DNA of 64,000 nt from JBBECJ01 sp963763325. Its GTDB lineage: Bacteria > Chloroflexota > Chloroflexia > Thermomicrobiales > CFX8. A model generated the notes under the pieces. That model saw only the letters and a list, made by a program, of their open reading frames with translations. It was not told the origin of the DNA and did no database searches. Shown here one piece after another: positions 38,702-47,150 of the stretch. Within the stretch, counting starts at the first letter, position 1; every line of letters starts with the position of its first letter. The position numbers were made by a program, and so were the translations under genes. The DNA is taken from assembly GCA_963763325.1 (NCBI GenBank), contig CAVXOL010000023.1:124001-188000 (forward strand), in the 5' to 3' direction.

Positions 38702-39474
38702 GTCCGTCCGACGCCGCTCGGGAGCGGGCGGCATCACTCGCAGACACCGTTCATTCGGACTGGTTCCGTGCGATTCGAGGCTCTCGTGTCGTGTCGAGCG
38801 TCATCGATGCAGTCGTCCGGACGGCACTTCCGCCAGTATGCGCAGGCTGCGGAGCCAGTGGACACTGGATGTGTCCGATCTGCGTCCAATTCGTAAGGCG
38901 TATCAACCTGGAGAGCGTATGCCGGCGCTGTGGGAGTTTCCTGGTTGACGCTCCAAACTGCGAAAGATGCGTTGACTGGAGCGGAGCTGTCACAGCCTGC
39001 CGAAGCGCCTATGTGTTCGAAGGTGCAGTTCGGAAGACGATCCATCATCTGAAATATCACGGAGAGTACGCGCGTTCTGAGTGGTGTGGTCGTGAGCTCG
39101 CTCGCCTTGTCAATGAGCTTGGATGGCGCCCTGATCTTCTGGTGCCGGTGCCGCTCCATCGTTCACGACTGCGCAGCCGTGGATATAACCAGAGCGCAAA
39201 GATTGCCGCAGTTGTCGAGTCGTCGTTGGCGATACCGTACGGCAGTGTCATCGTCCGCACGCGAGCAACAGTATCCCAGGTGGGTCTTGACGCTGATGGG
39301 CGCCGCGAAAATGTGCTTGGTGCATTCGGATGTTCACATGACTTGAGAGACCTCGCCGTTCTGTTGATTGACGATGTCGTGACCACAGGGGCGACGTTAG
39401 ATGCGTGCGCAGAAGCGTGCCGGAACGCCGGTGCAGCCGAAGTCTGGGCCGCTACGGTTGCAACTGGCTCGTAA
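38698..39474 (+). CDS. comF: ComF-like phosphoribosyltransferase-fold protein
   Basis: Protein of 258 aa linked to DNA uptake or to recycling of phosphoribosyl compounds. Eight cysteines in four CxxC pairs (48/51, 59/62, 75/78, 88/91) form a double zinc ribbon, and the C-terminal PRTase motif VLLIDDVVTTGATLDACAE binds PRPP. The sequence RSRGYNQSAKIA is also typical of ComF. GTG 38698 overlaps the DUF192 stop. No other competence genes are in the window apart from radA. Confidence 0.9.
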   Translation: MSPSDAARERAASLADTVHSDWFRAIRGSRVVSSVIDAVVRTALPPVCAGCGASGHWMCPICVQFVRRINLESVCRRCGSFLVDAPNCERCVDWSGAVTACRSAYVFEGAVRKTIHHLKYHGEYARSEWCGRELARLVNELGWRPDLLVPVPLHRSRLRSRGYNQSAKIAAVVESSLAIPYGSVIVRTRATVSQVGLDADGRRENVLGAFGCSHDLRDLAVLLIDDVVTTGATLDACAEACRNAGAAEVWAATVATGS

Positions 39475-39477
39475 TGA

Positions 39478-39582
39478 TCAACGATCGTTGGAAATGCTGA
39501 CCCAGGCCAAGACAAGTGCGATAATAGCGAGGATCGCCATAATCACAGCCGTACTGACTACGGCAACTGCGACATCACTCAT
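39478..39582 (-). CDS. Predicted 34-aa single-helix membrane peptide
   Basis: Residues 4-28 form one very hydrophobic helix (VAVAVVSTAVIMAILAIIAL and on), followed by a short polar tail (SISNDR). The start ATG overlaps the dxr stop as ATGA, suggesting coupling to the end of the rpsB-dxr cluster. Its stop lies 4 bases from the convergent comF stop. No family recognised and no strong ribosome binding site, so it could be chance, but hydrophobicity and overlap argue for a real small gene. Confidence 0.45.
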   Translation of the reverse strand: MSDVAVAVVSTAVIMAILAIIALVLAWVSISNDR

Positions 39583-40760
39583 CCGCTGATTGCGAGTCGC
39601 GCGACTGTCTCGGCGGCGGCACGCTCTGCCCAACGATCGGCTTCGGAGATTGCGTCGAGTGTCAACGCTCCGGCTGCGGGTTGGTGTGCTTCGACGACGC
39701 TGGCGACGACGGCTGCGATGCCGTCGAACGAGAGCTGGCCCGCCAGGAACGCGCGAACCGCGACGGTGTCGGCTGCAGACAGGACGGTTGGGTACGTGTT
39801 GCCGCACTTACCTGCATGTCGAGCGAGCTCCAGGAGTGGGAAGGCGTCGAGATCAGGCGGCTCGAAGTCGAGACTGACAAGGTCCTCAGCACTCATCCGC
39901 CGTGCTGGTCCGGGAATACGTTCCGGATAGGTCAACGCATACTGTATCGGCACGCGCATGTCGTGAGATGCGAGTTGGGCGAGCGTCGAACCATCGACGT
40001 ATTCAACGAGTGAATGGACGAACGACTGTGGATGGACGACGACGTCGATCCGATCAAAGGGACAATCGAACAGCCAATGTGCCTCGATGACTTCAAGCCC
40101 CTTGTTCATCAGCGTCGCTGAATCGATTGTGATTTTCGCGCCCATGTTCCAGGTTGGATGATTCAGGGCAAGCTCGGGTGTAACCGTTGATAACTGTTGC
40201 CGACTCCAGCCCCGGAATGGTCCGCCCGATGCTGTCAGGACTAACCGGCTGACTTGAGAGAGGTCGGCGTAACTCTGGCCAAGACACTGCCAGAGCGCAG
40301 AATGCTCACTATCAACAGGACGGAGTTGCCCCGGGTATTGACGGGCGACCGAAGTCACGATTTCACCAGCTGCGACGATCGCTTCCTTGTTTGCCAGCGC
40401 GACGATCTTTCCTGCCTTGAGCGCCTCGATTGTCGGCACGATTGCCGCGTGACCCGTGGTAGCGACAACGACAATGTCGGCTTCGGGTAATGTCGCCAGA
40501 AAGGTCAGCGCGTCCGGTCGATCAACGACGGCCGATCCTGTCAGCGATGAGCCGTGGCTGGTGCAGGCGACGTACGCTGGCCGAAATCGATCGATTTGTT
40601 GTTGTAGCGCATCATGACTGCGGGCGGCTGCCAGCGCGAGAACGCTAAACCGCTCGGGAAGCGCGGCGATGACATCCAGAGTGCTCCGTCCGACTGAGCC
40701 AGTCGAGCCAAGGACGACGACGTTGCGGCGGGGATGCCCGCTCACGGATAACCAAGCCAA
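39579..40760 (-). CDS. dxr: 1-deoxy-D-xylulose 5-phosphate reductoisomerase
   Basis: Converts DXP to MEP with NADPH, the committed step of the MEP isoprenoid pathway. NADPH site GSTGSVGRSTLDVI near the N-terminus; metal and substrate site in ASGGPFRGWS, NMGAKITIDSATLMNKGLEVIEAHWLF and VHPQSFVHSLVEYVDGS. 393 aa from ATG 40760, which overlaps cdsA by 19 bp. GTG 40745 would give a neat GTGA overlap and is an equally good choice. Position next to cdsA and uppS is the common bacterial order. Confidence 0.96.
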   Translation of the reverse strand: MAWLSVSGHPRRNVVVLGSTGSVGRSTLDVIAALPERFSVLALAAARSHDALQQQIDRFRPAYVACTSHGSSLTGSAVVDRPDALTFLATLPEADIVVVATTGHAAIVPTIEALKAGKIVALANKEAIVAAGEIVTSVARQYPGQLRPVDSEHSALWQCLGQSYADLSQVSRLVLTASGGPFRGWSRQQLSTVTPELALNHPTWNMGAKITIDSATLMNKGLEVIEAHWLFDCPFDRIDVVVHPQSFVHSLVEYVDGSTLAQLASHDMRVPIQYALTYPERIPGPARRMSAEDLVSLDFEPPDLDAFPLLELARHAGKCGNTYPTVLSAADTVAVRAFLAGQLSFDGIAAVVASVVEAHQPAAGALTLDAISEADRWAERAAAETVARLAISG

Positions 40761-41611
40761 TCCAGGAAGATTGCTATGTAAAACGTCATTGGGACGGTTA
40801 CCAGCAGGGCGTCAACGCGATCCAGCAACCCACCGTGCCCAGGGATGAAGGAACCCATATCCTTGATACCGATGTTGCGCTTTATGAGTGACTCACTGAG
40901 ATCGCCGATCATCGCTCCAACCGCGATAACGCCTCCCGCGATCACCATGATCGGAAATGGCACCGGTATCCCAAAGGCATAGGCAGTAAGGCCACCGGTC
41001 AGCATGCCGCCAACCAGACCGGCGACCGCGCCGACACGAGTCTTGCCCGGGCTGATGTGCGGAATCAGTTTCGTTGACCCCCATTGCCGGCCGACCAGGT
41101 AAGCGAACACATCCGTCATCCAGGTCGTAACGAGGACAAATAGCAGCCACGCAAGCCCGAGCGCCGCACCCTCATCTCCAATCACATTATCGAACTCTGC
41201 GATCCACTCCATGTTGACCGGCCCCTGGAAGCGCCGGATGAGTACGAAATGCATCATTGTTACGCCGATGTACATCACGCCACAGAGGCTGAAAGCCCAG
41301 TCGAGCAACGCTCCGTTGATGTCCTTCTTCATCAGGTGCTGGGCCAACGCAATAAGGGTGTAGCCGACCATTGCACCAGTCAGTGTCTGAAATGGGCCGT
41401 CAGTCCCAGCAATGATGAAGAGCGCAATGACGGCGACCGATCCCGTCCAGGTCGATGGCCGAGCGCCGACACGTTCGAACGCGCGGTACAGTTCATAGAG
41501 TGCGCCAAGTGCGATGACGGCGACGGTGATTGAGAATACCGGGCTGCCGAGGAGGGCAGGAATAATCGCGACCAGCACGACACCAATTGACGAAATCGAC
41601 CGCTGGCGCAT
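40742..41611 (-). CDS. cdsA: Phosphatidate cytidylyltransferase
   Basis: Makes CDP-diacylglycerol from phosphatidic acid and CTP for phospholipid synthesis. About eight hydrophobic helices and the C-terminal signature SLIKRNIGIKDMGSFIPGHGGLLDRVDALL (S-x-x-KR-x4-KD-x5-PGHGG-x2-DR-x-D). 289 aa. Between uppS (6 bases upstream) and dxr (overlapping). Confidence 0.95.
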   Translation of the reverse strand: MRQRSISSIGVVLVAIIPALLGSPVFSITVAVIALGALYELYRAFERVGARPSTWTGSVAVIALFIIAGTDGPFQTLTGAMVGYTLIALAQHLMKKDINGALLDWAFSLCGVMYIGVTMMHFVLIRRFQGPVNMEWIAEFDNVIGDEGAALGLAWLLFVLVTTWMTDVFAYLVGRQWGSTKLIPHISPGKTRVGAVAGLVGGMLTGGLTAYAFGIPVPFPIMVIAGGVIAVGAMIGDLSESLIKRNIGIKDMGSFIPGHGGLLDRVDALLVTVPMTFYIAIFLDWLGYP

Positions 41612-41617
41612 GGCAGG

Positions 41618-42364
41618 TCAGTACGACTGTGCCGGCGTCGGCACGGGATCAGAGAGGCCGCCAAAGCGTCGCTCGCGACTTAGGTAGTCTGCGACGGCGG
41701 CGTCAAGATCCTCAGGGCCGAACGCGGGCCAGTAGACTGGCGTAAAGTGATACTCGGCGTAGGCCGCTTGCCAGATGAGGAAATTGCTGGTGCGCAATTC
41801 TCCTGACGTTCGCACGATCAGGTCCGGGTCTGGTTTGCCAGCCGTGTACAGATAGCGATTGACCGTCTGCTCATCGACGTCGGCAGCATCTAGTCGGTCT
41901 GCGATCATGCGCTGAATTGCGGTCACGATCTCTGCTCGTCCACCATAGTTGAACGCTAGCGTCAGGCAGATGCGGGTGTTTTTGCGTGTCAGATGAATGG
42001 CGTCGCGAACTGCTTCTGCGAGTTCCGGCGAAAGTCCGTCGAGGCTGCCGATATGTTCCAGTCGGGCACCCTGGCGATGAAGTTCGCCGGTTTCCGTGTC
42101 GATCGCGTTCGCGAGCAGCTGCAGGATTCCGTCGACTTCGTCTTTTGGCCTGCGCCAGTTCTCCGTCGAGAACGCCCAAAGTGTCAGGAATTCGATTCCC
42201 AGTTCGGCGGCTCGAGTTGTGATGCGGCGGATGTTTTCGGTGCCGGCCTGATGACCAGCGATACGTGGCAGGCCGCGCTCGCGCGCCCAGCGGCCGTTTC
42301 CGTCCATGATCAGCGCGACGTGTCGCGGTACGTTCCGTTTCGTTTCGCTATCGTCGCTACTCAT
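41618..42364 (-). CDS. uppS: Isoprenyl transferase (undecaprenyl diphosphate synthase)
   Basis: cis-prenyltransferase that makes the C55-type lipid carrier for cell-wall precursors. Conserved HVALIMDGNGRWARERGLPRIAGHQAG with catalytic Asp21, NYGGRAEI and DLIVRTSGELRTSNFLIWQAAYAEYHF. ATG 42364 gives 248 aa, the usual size; the longer frame from 42496 would overlap frr. 25 bases after frr. Confidence 0.95.
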   Translation of the reverse strand: MSSDDSETKRNVPRHVALIMDGNGRWARERGLPRIAGHQAGTENIRRITTRAAELGIEFLTLWAFSTENWRRPKDEVDGILQLLANAIDTETGELHRQGARLEHIGSLDGLSPELAEAVRDAIHLTRKNTRICLTLAFNYGGRAEIVTAIQRMIADRLDAADVDEQTVNRYLYTAGKPDPDLIVRTSGELRTSNFLIWQAAYAEYHFTPVYWPAFGPEDLDAAVADYLSRERRFGGLSDPVPTPAQSY

Positions 42365-42389
42365 CCGCGTTGCTGCCCAATCGTCACCG

Positions 42390-42947
42390 CTAGACTTCCA
42401 GGATCTCAGCTTCCTTGGCGCTCCCGATCCGGTCGGCCTCCTCGGTGTAGCGCTTTGTGACGGTATCGATGTCAGCATGAGCACGACGCTCATCATCCTC
42501 GCCGATCATCTTTTCCTTCATCAGCTCCTTGACCTGGTCGACGGCGTCGCGACGAACGTTGCGAATCGCAACTTTGCCGTCCTCGACCTTCGTTCGTGTC
42601 ATCTTCACGAGCGATTTGCGCCGTTCTTCAGTAAGCTGAGGGATTGCGAGCCGAATCATCTGGCCGTCATTGTTAGGTGTGAGACCAAGCTCGGACTTCT
42701 GGATGGCCTTCTCGATCGCACCCATCGACCCGCGGTCCCATGGCTGGATGACGAGCATCCGCGGTTCGGGAGCCGAGATACTGGCGAGTTGATTGAGCGG
42801 CGTCGCTGCACCATAGTAGTCGACCTGCAACCGTTCGACCAAAGACGGCGCCGCGCGGCCAGTTCGGATGCCGGTCAGCTCGCGCTGGAGCGCATCGAGC
42901 GCGCTCTGCATCCGATGTTCTGCATCCTGCTTGATGTCATCAATCAT
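42390..42947 (-). CDS. frr: Ribosome recycling factor
   Basis: Splits post-termination ribosomes with EF-G. 185 aa with the typical start MIDDIKQDAEHRMQSALDAL and the conserved RTGRAAPSLVERLQVDYYG, LNQLASISAPEPR, IRLAIPQLTEERRK, VRNVRRD. ATG 42947 has GGAGG at a 5-base spacing; the GTG at 42953 is inside that site. Confidence 0.97.
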   Translation of the reverse strand: MIDDIKQDAEHRMQSALDALQRELTGIRTGRAAPSLVERLQVDYYGAATPLNQLASISAPEPRMLVIQPWDRGSMGAIEKAIQKSELGLTPNNDGQMIRLAIPQLTEERRKSLVKMTRTKVEDGKVAIRNVRRDAVDQVKELMKEKMIGEDDERRAHADIDTVTKRYTEEADRIGSAKEAEILEV

Positions 42948-42997
42948 GGGCACCTCCGACTGGGTTGAGGTGGCGAACCGTCAGAACGGTGGAACGC

Positions 42998-43747
42998 TCA
43001 ACCCGCCTGTGGGTTGGAACAGATGAGCGTGCCGATATCATCGCCACGTGCGGCTCGCTGGATGTTACCATCCTCCTGCACATTAAAGACGATGATCGGG
43101 ACATCGTTATCCCGGCAGAGGGCGATTGCCGAAGCGTCCATCACACGCAGATTTCGTTCCAGCACTTCCTGGAATGAGAGGACGCTGTATCGCGTGGCGT
43201 CAGGATTGGCGAGCGGGTCTGCGTCGTAAACACCGTCGATCTGGTTCTTGGCTGCCAGGATGACATCAGCGCCAAGTTCTGCCGCACGCAGAGCAGCGGC
43301 CGTGTCGGTTGTAAAAAAAGGGTTGCCGGTCCCGGCTGCGAGGATGACGACGCGGCCCTTTTCCATATGGCGAATAGCGCGCCGGCGAATGAAGGGCTCG
43401 GCGATTTGATTCATCTCAATCGCCGTCTGGACCCGGGTGAAGGTCCCGAGGTGCTCGAGCGCATCCTGGAGCGCAAGTGCGTTCTGGACCGTGGCGAGCA
43501 TGCCCATGTAGTCGGCAGTGGCGCGGTCCATGCCGGTCGTGCTGGCCTCGAGCCCGCGCCAGATGTTGCCGCCGCCGATCACAATCGCGACTTCGGTGCC
43601 ACTCTCGCGAACATCGCGAATATCACCGGCGAGCCGCTTGACGACGATCGGATCGATGCCATAGCCGAGTTCACCCTCAAGCGCCTCGCCGGAGAGCTTG
43701 AGGATGATGCGGCGATACTGGCGGCGAGTGCAGCTGTTGATGGCCAT
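42998..43747 (-). CDS. pyrH: UMP kinase
   Basis: Phosphorylates UMP to UDP in pyrimidine nucleotide synthesis; hexameric amino-acid-kinase fold. Motifs: RIILKLSGEALEG, VAIVIGGGNIWRG, DYMGMLATVQNALAL, GTGNPFFTTDTAAALRA, DGVYDADP. 249 aa. The start overlaps the tsf stop by one base (TAATG), so translation is probably coupled. Confidence 0.96.
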   Translation of the reverse strand: MAINSCTRRQYRRIILKLSGEALEGELGYGIDPIVVKRLAGDIRDVRESGTEVAIVIGGGNIWRGLEASTTGMDRATADYMGMLATVQNALALQDALEHLGTFTRVQTAIEMNQIAEPFIRRRAIRHMEKGRVVILAAGTGNPFFTTDTAAALRAAELGADVILAAKNQIDGVYDADPLANPDATRYSVLSFQEVLERNLRVMDASAIALCRDNDVPIIVFNVQEDGNIQRAARGDDIGTLICSNPQAG

Positions 43748-44310
43748 TACTCGGCAGCTACCGTCTCGGCTGTTGTCGATTCACCGACCTCGAAGCGGGC
43801 GATCCGACGGACGATGATGTTCTCACCGAGCTTGCCAATGGCTTCGCGCACCAGGTCGTCCATCGTGCGGCGCGAGTCCTTGATGAACGCCTGCGAGAGG
43901 AGAGCAACCTCCTGAAGGTAACGCTTCTCATCTCCGTACTCCCGTGCACCGGCATCAAGGGCGTCAGCAGGCACTTCGTCAGCGTTAATGTACGTCGGGC
44001 GCATCGCGGCGACCTGCATCGCAAGATCACGAGCAAGCTGCTTGAAGTCGTCGGTGCGGGCGACGAAGTCGGTTTCGCAATTCAACTCGACCATCGCCGC
44101 GATTCGACCACCGGTGTGGATGTAGGTGTCCACAATACCCTGGCGAGCATCTCGACCAGACTTTTTGTCCGCCTTCGACAGCCCCTGCTGGCGCAGGATC
44201 GCGACTGCCTTCTCGACATCGCCGCCTGACTCTTCGAGTGCGCGTTTGCACTCCATGATGCCGGCGCCGGTGCGTTCGCGGAGCTGCTTGACGAGTTGAG
44301 TGGACGACAT
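43747..44310 (-). CDS. tsf: Translation elongation factor Ts (short form)
   Basis: Nucleotide exchange factor for EF-Tu. 187 aa, the short form also seen in Thermus-type bacteria, lacking the C-terminal half of the E. coli protein. Conserved LRERTGAGIMECKRAL, HTGGRIAAMVELNCETDFVARTDDF and VALLSQAFIKD. ATG 44310 follows GGAGGAAGTAAG; the longer frame to 44403 is non-homologous leader. Confidence 0.96.
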   Translation of the reverse strand: MSSTQLVKQLRERTGAGIMECKRALEESGGDVEKAVAILRQQGLSKADKKSGRDARQGIVDTYIHTGGRIAAMVELNCETDFVARTDDFKQLARDLAMQVAAMRPTYINADEVPADALDAGAREYGDEKRYLQEVALLSQAFIKDSRRTMDDLVREAIGKLGENIIVRRIARFEVGESTTAETVAAE

Positions 44311-44371
44311 CTTACTTCCTCCTTGCCCCGGATTTCGACCGGGTTGCGTGACGCATAACTTGTCATGGTAC

Positions 44372-44408
44372 GGCCCGCGCAGGCTGCCGATGCAGCGCGG
44401 CACGGGCC
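44372..44408 (-). other. GC-rich hairpin between rpsB and tsf
   Basis: GGCCC (44372-44376) pairs with GGGCC (44404-44408) and GCGC segments pair inside. It may attenuate readthrough from rpsB into tsf; no T-run follows, so it is not a standard terminator. Confidence 0.35.
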
Positions 44409-44426
44409 GGAAAAATGGTGTCGGAG

Positions 44427-45266
44427 TTATCGACGGCGGGCTGGAGTGCCGGATGGCTGTTCGCTGTCACCCTCGTCGTCAGTCCCGTTGGTGTCCTCAG
44501 GATAGCCGTAGTCGGCTGCCGTCGGAGTCGCTTCCATCTGCTCGGAAATCGACACCTCGTGTCGCGTCCGTCCCTCGATGATGGCGTCTGCCAGACGGGA
44601 CATGATCAGGCGAACCGAACGAATTGCGTCGTCGTTGGCGGGGATGACATAGTCGATCGGGTCGGGGTCACAGTTTGTATCAACCAGTGCGATGATCGGA
44701 ATACCAAGCCGGCTCGCCTCTTTGATCGCGAGATCCTCGCGACGGGGATCGACGACGACGATGGCTGCCGGTCGTTGCGTCAATTCCTTCAGACCACCGA
44801 GCGAGCGTTGGAGCTTCTCGAGCTCCTGCTCCTTGCCCATCGCCTCCTGCTTCGGCAGCAGGTTCAGTTCACCGGAGGTGTACTGTCGCTCAAGATTGCG
44901 CAGATACTGCAGACGCGAGCGGATGGTGACGAAGTTCGTCAACGTGCCGCCGAGCCAGCGGCGATTGACGAAGAACATGCCACAGCGACTGGCTTCCTGT
45001 TCGACGGTGGCCTGCGCCTGCTTCTTGGTGCCGACGAAAACAATCTTTCCGTTACGCGCCGCCAGGTCAGCCACGAAGTCTTGCGCTTCGCCGAGCAAGC
45101 GAGCGGTCTGGTGTAGATCGATGACATGGATGCCGTTGCGTTCGCCAAAGATATAGGGGCGCATCTTGGGGTTCCAGCGCTTGGTCTGGTGTCCAAAGTG
45201 AACGCCAGCCTCCAGCAGCGCCTTCATCGTTACCTGTGTGTCTTCGCGGGACAGCGTTGTGACCAA
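44427..45266 (-). CDS. rpsB: 30S ribosomal protein S2
   Basis: 279 aa. Typical start region MKALLEAGVHFGHQTKRWNPKMRPYIFGERNGIHVIDLHQT, then FVGTKKQAQ, RWLGGTLTNF, AAIVVVDPRREDLAIKEASRLGIPIIALVDTNCDP. A ~40-residue acidic tail extends past the core. TTG 45266 is chosen because GGAGG lies 6 bases before it; an ATG 13 codons in would also start close to the conserved region. First gene of the rpsB-tsf-pyrH-frr-uppS-cdsA-dxr run. Confidence 0.96.
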   Translation of the reverse strand: MVTTLSREDTQVTMKALLEAGVHFGHQTKRWNPKMRPYIFGERNGIHVIDLHQTARLLGEAQDFVADLAARNGKIVFVGTKKQAQATVEQEASRCGMFFVNRRWLGGTLTNFVTIRSRLQYLRNLERQYTSGELNLLPKQEAMGKEQELEKLQRSLGGLKELTQRPAAIVVVDPRREDLAIKEASRLGIPIIALVDTNCDPDPIDYVIPANDDAIRSVRLIMSRLADAIIEGRTRHEVSISEQMEATPTAADYGYPEDTNGTDDEGDSEQPSGTPARRR

Positions 45267-45390
45267 TGGATTCCTCCCGTGTTTGCGCTTCCGCGTGACT
45301 CATCCCGCGCTTCCACCCGCCGGAGCGGGAACACGGAGCGTCGGTCCTCACGCGTGCAGAATTCATGTCCACAATTGCGGACCATCGGGG

Positions 45391-45399
45391 AGTATACCA
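45391..45399 (-). promoter_or_regulatory. Predicted extended -10 promoter for the rpsB cluster
   Basis: Minus strand TG-G-TATACT (TATACT 45396-45391), about 125 bases before the rpsB start. The -35 is weak. The long leader could carry S2 autoregulation. Confidence 0.6.
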
Positions 45400-45421
45400 C
45401 GTAGCCGGGATCGGACCTCAG

Positions 45422-46378
45422 TTACTGAATGAGGGTGAGGTAGTCCTCAACGATGTATCCGGTACCCACTTCGCCTTCGACCGGCCACCAGACGAAGCCA
45501 TCCGCTTCGACAGGTTCGCCAATTACGGTCAGTTCCGTCCCATCGAGGACGACAGCCACAATTCCGCCATCAACCGACGCAGAGTCTCGCATGTTCACAC
45601 CGGTTCCGCCGGTGTTGGCGACCGCGACGATCGCGCCGTTGTAAATCTCACCACCGGTGGACGGTGGCTGCTCGGCTTGCGTGGTCGGAGTCGGCTCTCC
45701 GCCAGCTGGTGGTGGCGTCGTGCCAGGTTGTGTCGTCAACGTAATTCTCGGCGTCTGCGTCCCGCCAGCCGGTGATGTCGCTGTTTGGGACGGAGTGATG
45801 ATCGGGATCGTCGTCGTTGCCGTTCCGCCAGCGCCAAGTGTGTCGTCTCCGTCGTCGTCATCGTTGAAGAATGGGATGATCCACAACAACGCGACGAGCA
45901 GGATCAGGATAACGCCAATAATCGGCAACCCGATCCGGACGTAGTCGGTCCAGTAGCGCTCTTCGGTGTAGTAATCGAGTTGACGCTCTTGACCTCGCGG
46001 GTCAGACGCTCGTCGATCTGCGGGTGGCGGAATGTCATCATCGATTGGATCGCCGGGATATCCGGATGAACCTGATACAGGGAAGATCGGCTGACCTCCT
46101 GGTGTTGTCAATGAAGGTCGGAACGTTCCGTCGTGCTGTGCGGCCAACGGTCGGTGTCCAGACGATACCGGCATCGGGTGCAGTGGAATGTAGGGCAACG
46201 GGCCGGAGTGTTGGCTCGTCTCCCAGTAGTTTCCCATACCGCGTTCGCAGTCGAGATCTTCTTCGCCGACGAGATGGCTTTGCTGTGGCGAGTACAACAG
46301 TGGGTTGCGGCACCAGCCCTTGCGCCAGATTGGCGCGGCTTCGTAGTGCTTGCACGAGCCGCACTTTCGCCCTGTCAT
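45422..46378 (-). CDS. Membrane protein with N-terminal Cys motif and C-terminal bacterial SH3 domain
   Basis: 318 aa. The N-terminus has four cysteines (6, 9, 23, 44; CGSCKHY...GWCRNPLL...DCERG) that could bind zinc or a cluster in the cytoplasm. A Pro-rich disordered stretch follows, then one transmembrane helix (IGLPIIGVILILLVALLWIIPFF, ~150-172), an acidic and Thr/Pro-rich linker, and a C-terminal SH3b domain (GVNMRDSASVDGGIVAVVLDGTELTVIGEPVEADGFVWWPV). The SH3b should be extracytoplasmic and may bind peptidoglycan. Next to two bactofilins, so a morphology role is plausible. Confidence 0.82.
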   Translation of the reverse strand: MTGRKCGSCKHYEAAPIWRKGWCRNPLLYSPQQSHLVGEEDLDCERGMGNYWETSQHSGPLPYIPLHPMPVSSGHRPLAAQHDGTFRPSLTTPGGQPIFPVSGSSGYPGDPIDDDIPPPADRRASDPRGQERQLDYYTEERYWTDYVRIGLPIIGVILILLVALLWIIPFFNDDDDGDDTLGAGGTATTTIPIITPSQTATSPAGGTQTPRITLTTQPGTTPPPAGGEPTPTTQAEQPPSTGGEIYNGAIVAVANTGGTGVNMRDSASVDGGIVAVVLDGTELTVIGEPVEADGFVWWPVEGEVGTGYIVEDYLTLIQ

Positions 46379-46512
46379 ACCCCTCGCCCCCCATCACGCC
46401 TGATACCACGCCACACGGGCACTCCGCTTCCCCCAGCGGAAGCCCAGCGCCAACAGGCCAATTCAGGATGGAATGCAAGGAAGACCTGTTGGTCAGATCA
46501 AGGTTGGGGAGC

Positions 46513-46521
46513 AGTATAACA
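46513..46521 (-). promoter_or_regulatory. Predicted extended -10 promoter for the SH3 protein
   Basis: Minus strand TG-T-TATACT (TATACT 46518-46513), about 135 bases before the start codon. No good -35. Confidence 0.5.
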
Positions 46522-46543
46522 CGGCAGGATCAGGTGTCGGGGA

Positions 46544-47095
46544 CTATTCAGGTTCTTCTTCTTCTTGAGAACCTGGTAATACGTCGTCAGTGGCACGCGT
46601 TGGCGCGCCTCCAGGCGTGAAACTTCGCAGAAATGAGTACGAGCCTGTGCTTTGACCAGGTTGAGGCGAATCAGGTTCCGGCTCTTCAACGAGAGGCTCT
46701 GGTTCGGGTTCGCTATCAGGCGGGGCGTCCATCCGTAGCTGACCCTCGTAAACCGCGCCTTCGACAACAATGAGCCGTCCAGTTTCCACCCGCCCTCGAA
46801 CAGCGCCGGTTGAGCGGATCTCCAGGCGACCATGGCAAGTGATCTCGCCGCTCAATGTTCCTGAGACGACGATCCCGGCTGCCTCAACCTTGGCGTCAAC
46901 CTCCGCGCCTTCGGCGATGAGGACGACGCCGTTGCACAGCAACGTCCCGGTGACGCGCCCCTCTACGCGAAGATCGTGTGATGTTGACAGCGTGCCATCA
47001 ACGACCGTGTTGGCATCGATGACCGTTGACATTCCTGTCGAATTCCCGGTTGCCGCTGGACCAGTTGCCGGGGCTGCCGTGCTCGTGAAGCTCAT
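46544..47095 (-). CDS. Bactofilin A/B family protein (second of a pair)
   Basis: 183 aa. Right-handed beta-helix core of bactofilins: STVIDANTVVDGTLSTSHDLRVEGRVTGTLLCNGVVLIAEGAEVDAKVEAAGIVVSGTLSGEITC... with repeated V-x-G-x-(V/L) turns. An N-terminal Ala/Thr/Gly tail and a C-terminal Pro/Glu-rich tail flank the core. Polymerises without nucleotide into cytoskeletal filaments. GGAGA precedes ATG 47095. 55 bases after the first bactofilin gene, so co-transcribed. Confidence 0.92.
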   Translation of the reverse strand: MSFTSTAAPATGPAATGNSTGMSTVIDANTVVDGTLSTSHDLRVEGRVTGTLLCNGVVLIAEGAEVDAKVEAAGIVVSGTLSGEITCHGRLEIRSTGAVRGRVETGRLIVVEGAVYEGQLRMDAPPDSEPEPEPLVEEPEPDSPQPGQSTGSYSFLRSFTPGGAPTRATDDVLPGSQEEEEPE

Positions 47096-47150
47096 CCGTG
47101 GCTCTCCTCGATTACGCTCTGATGCTCGTGCTACATCGCATGGGCAACCG

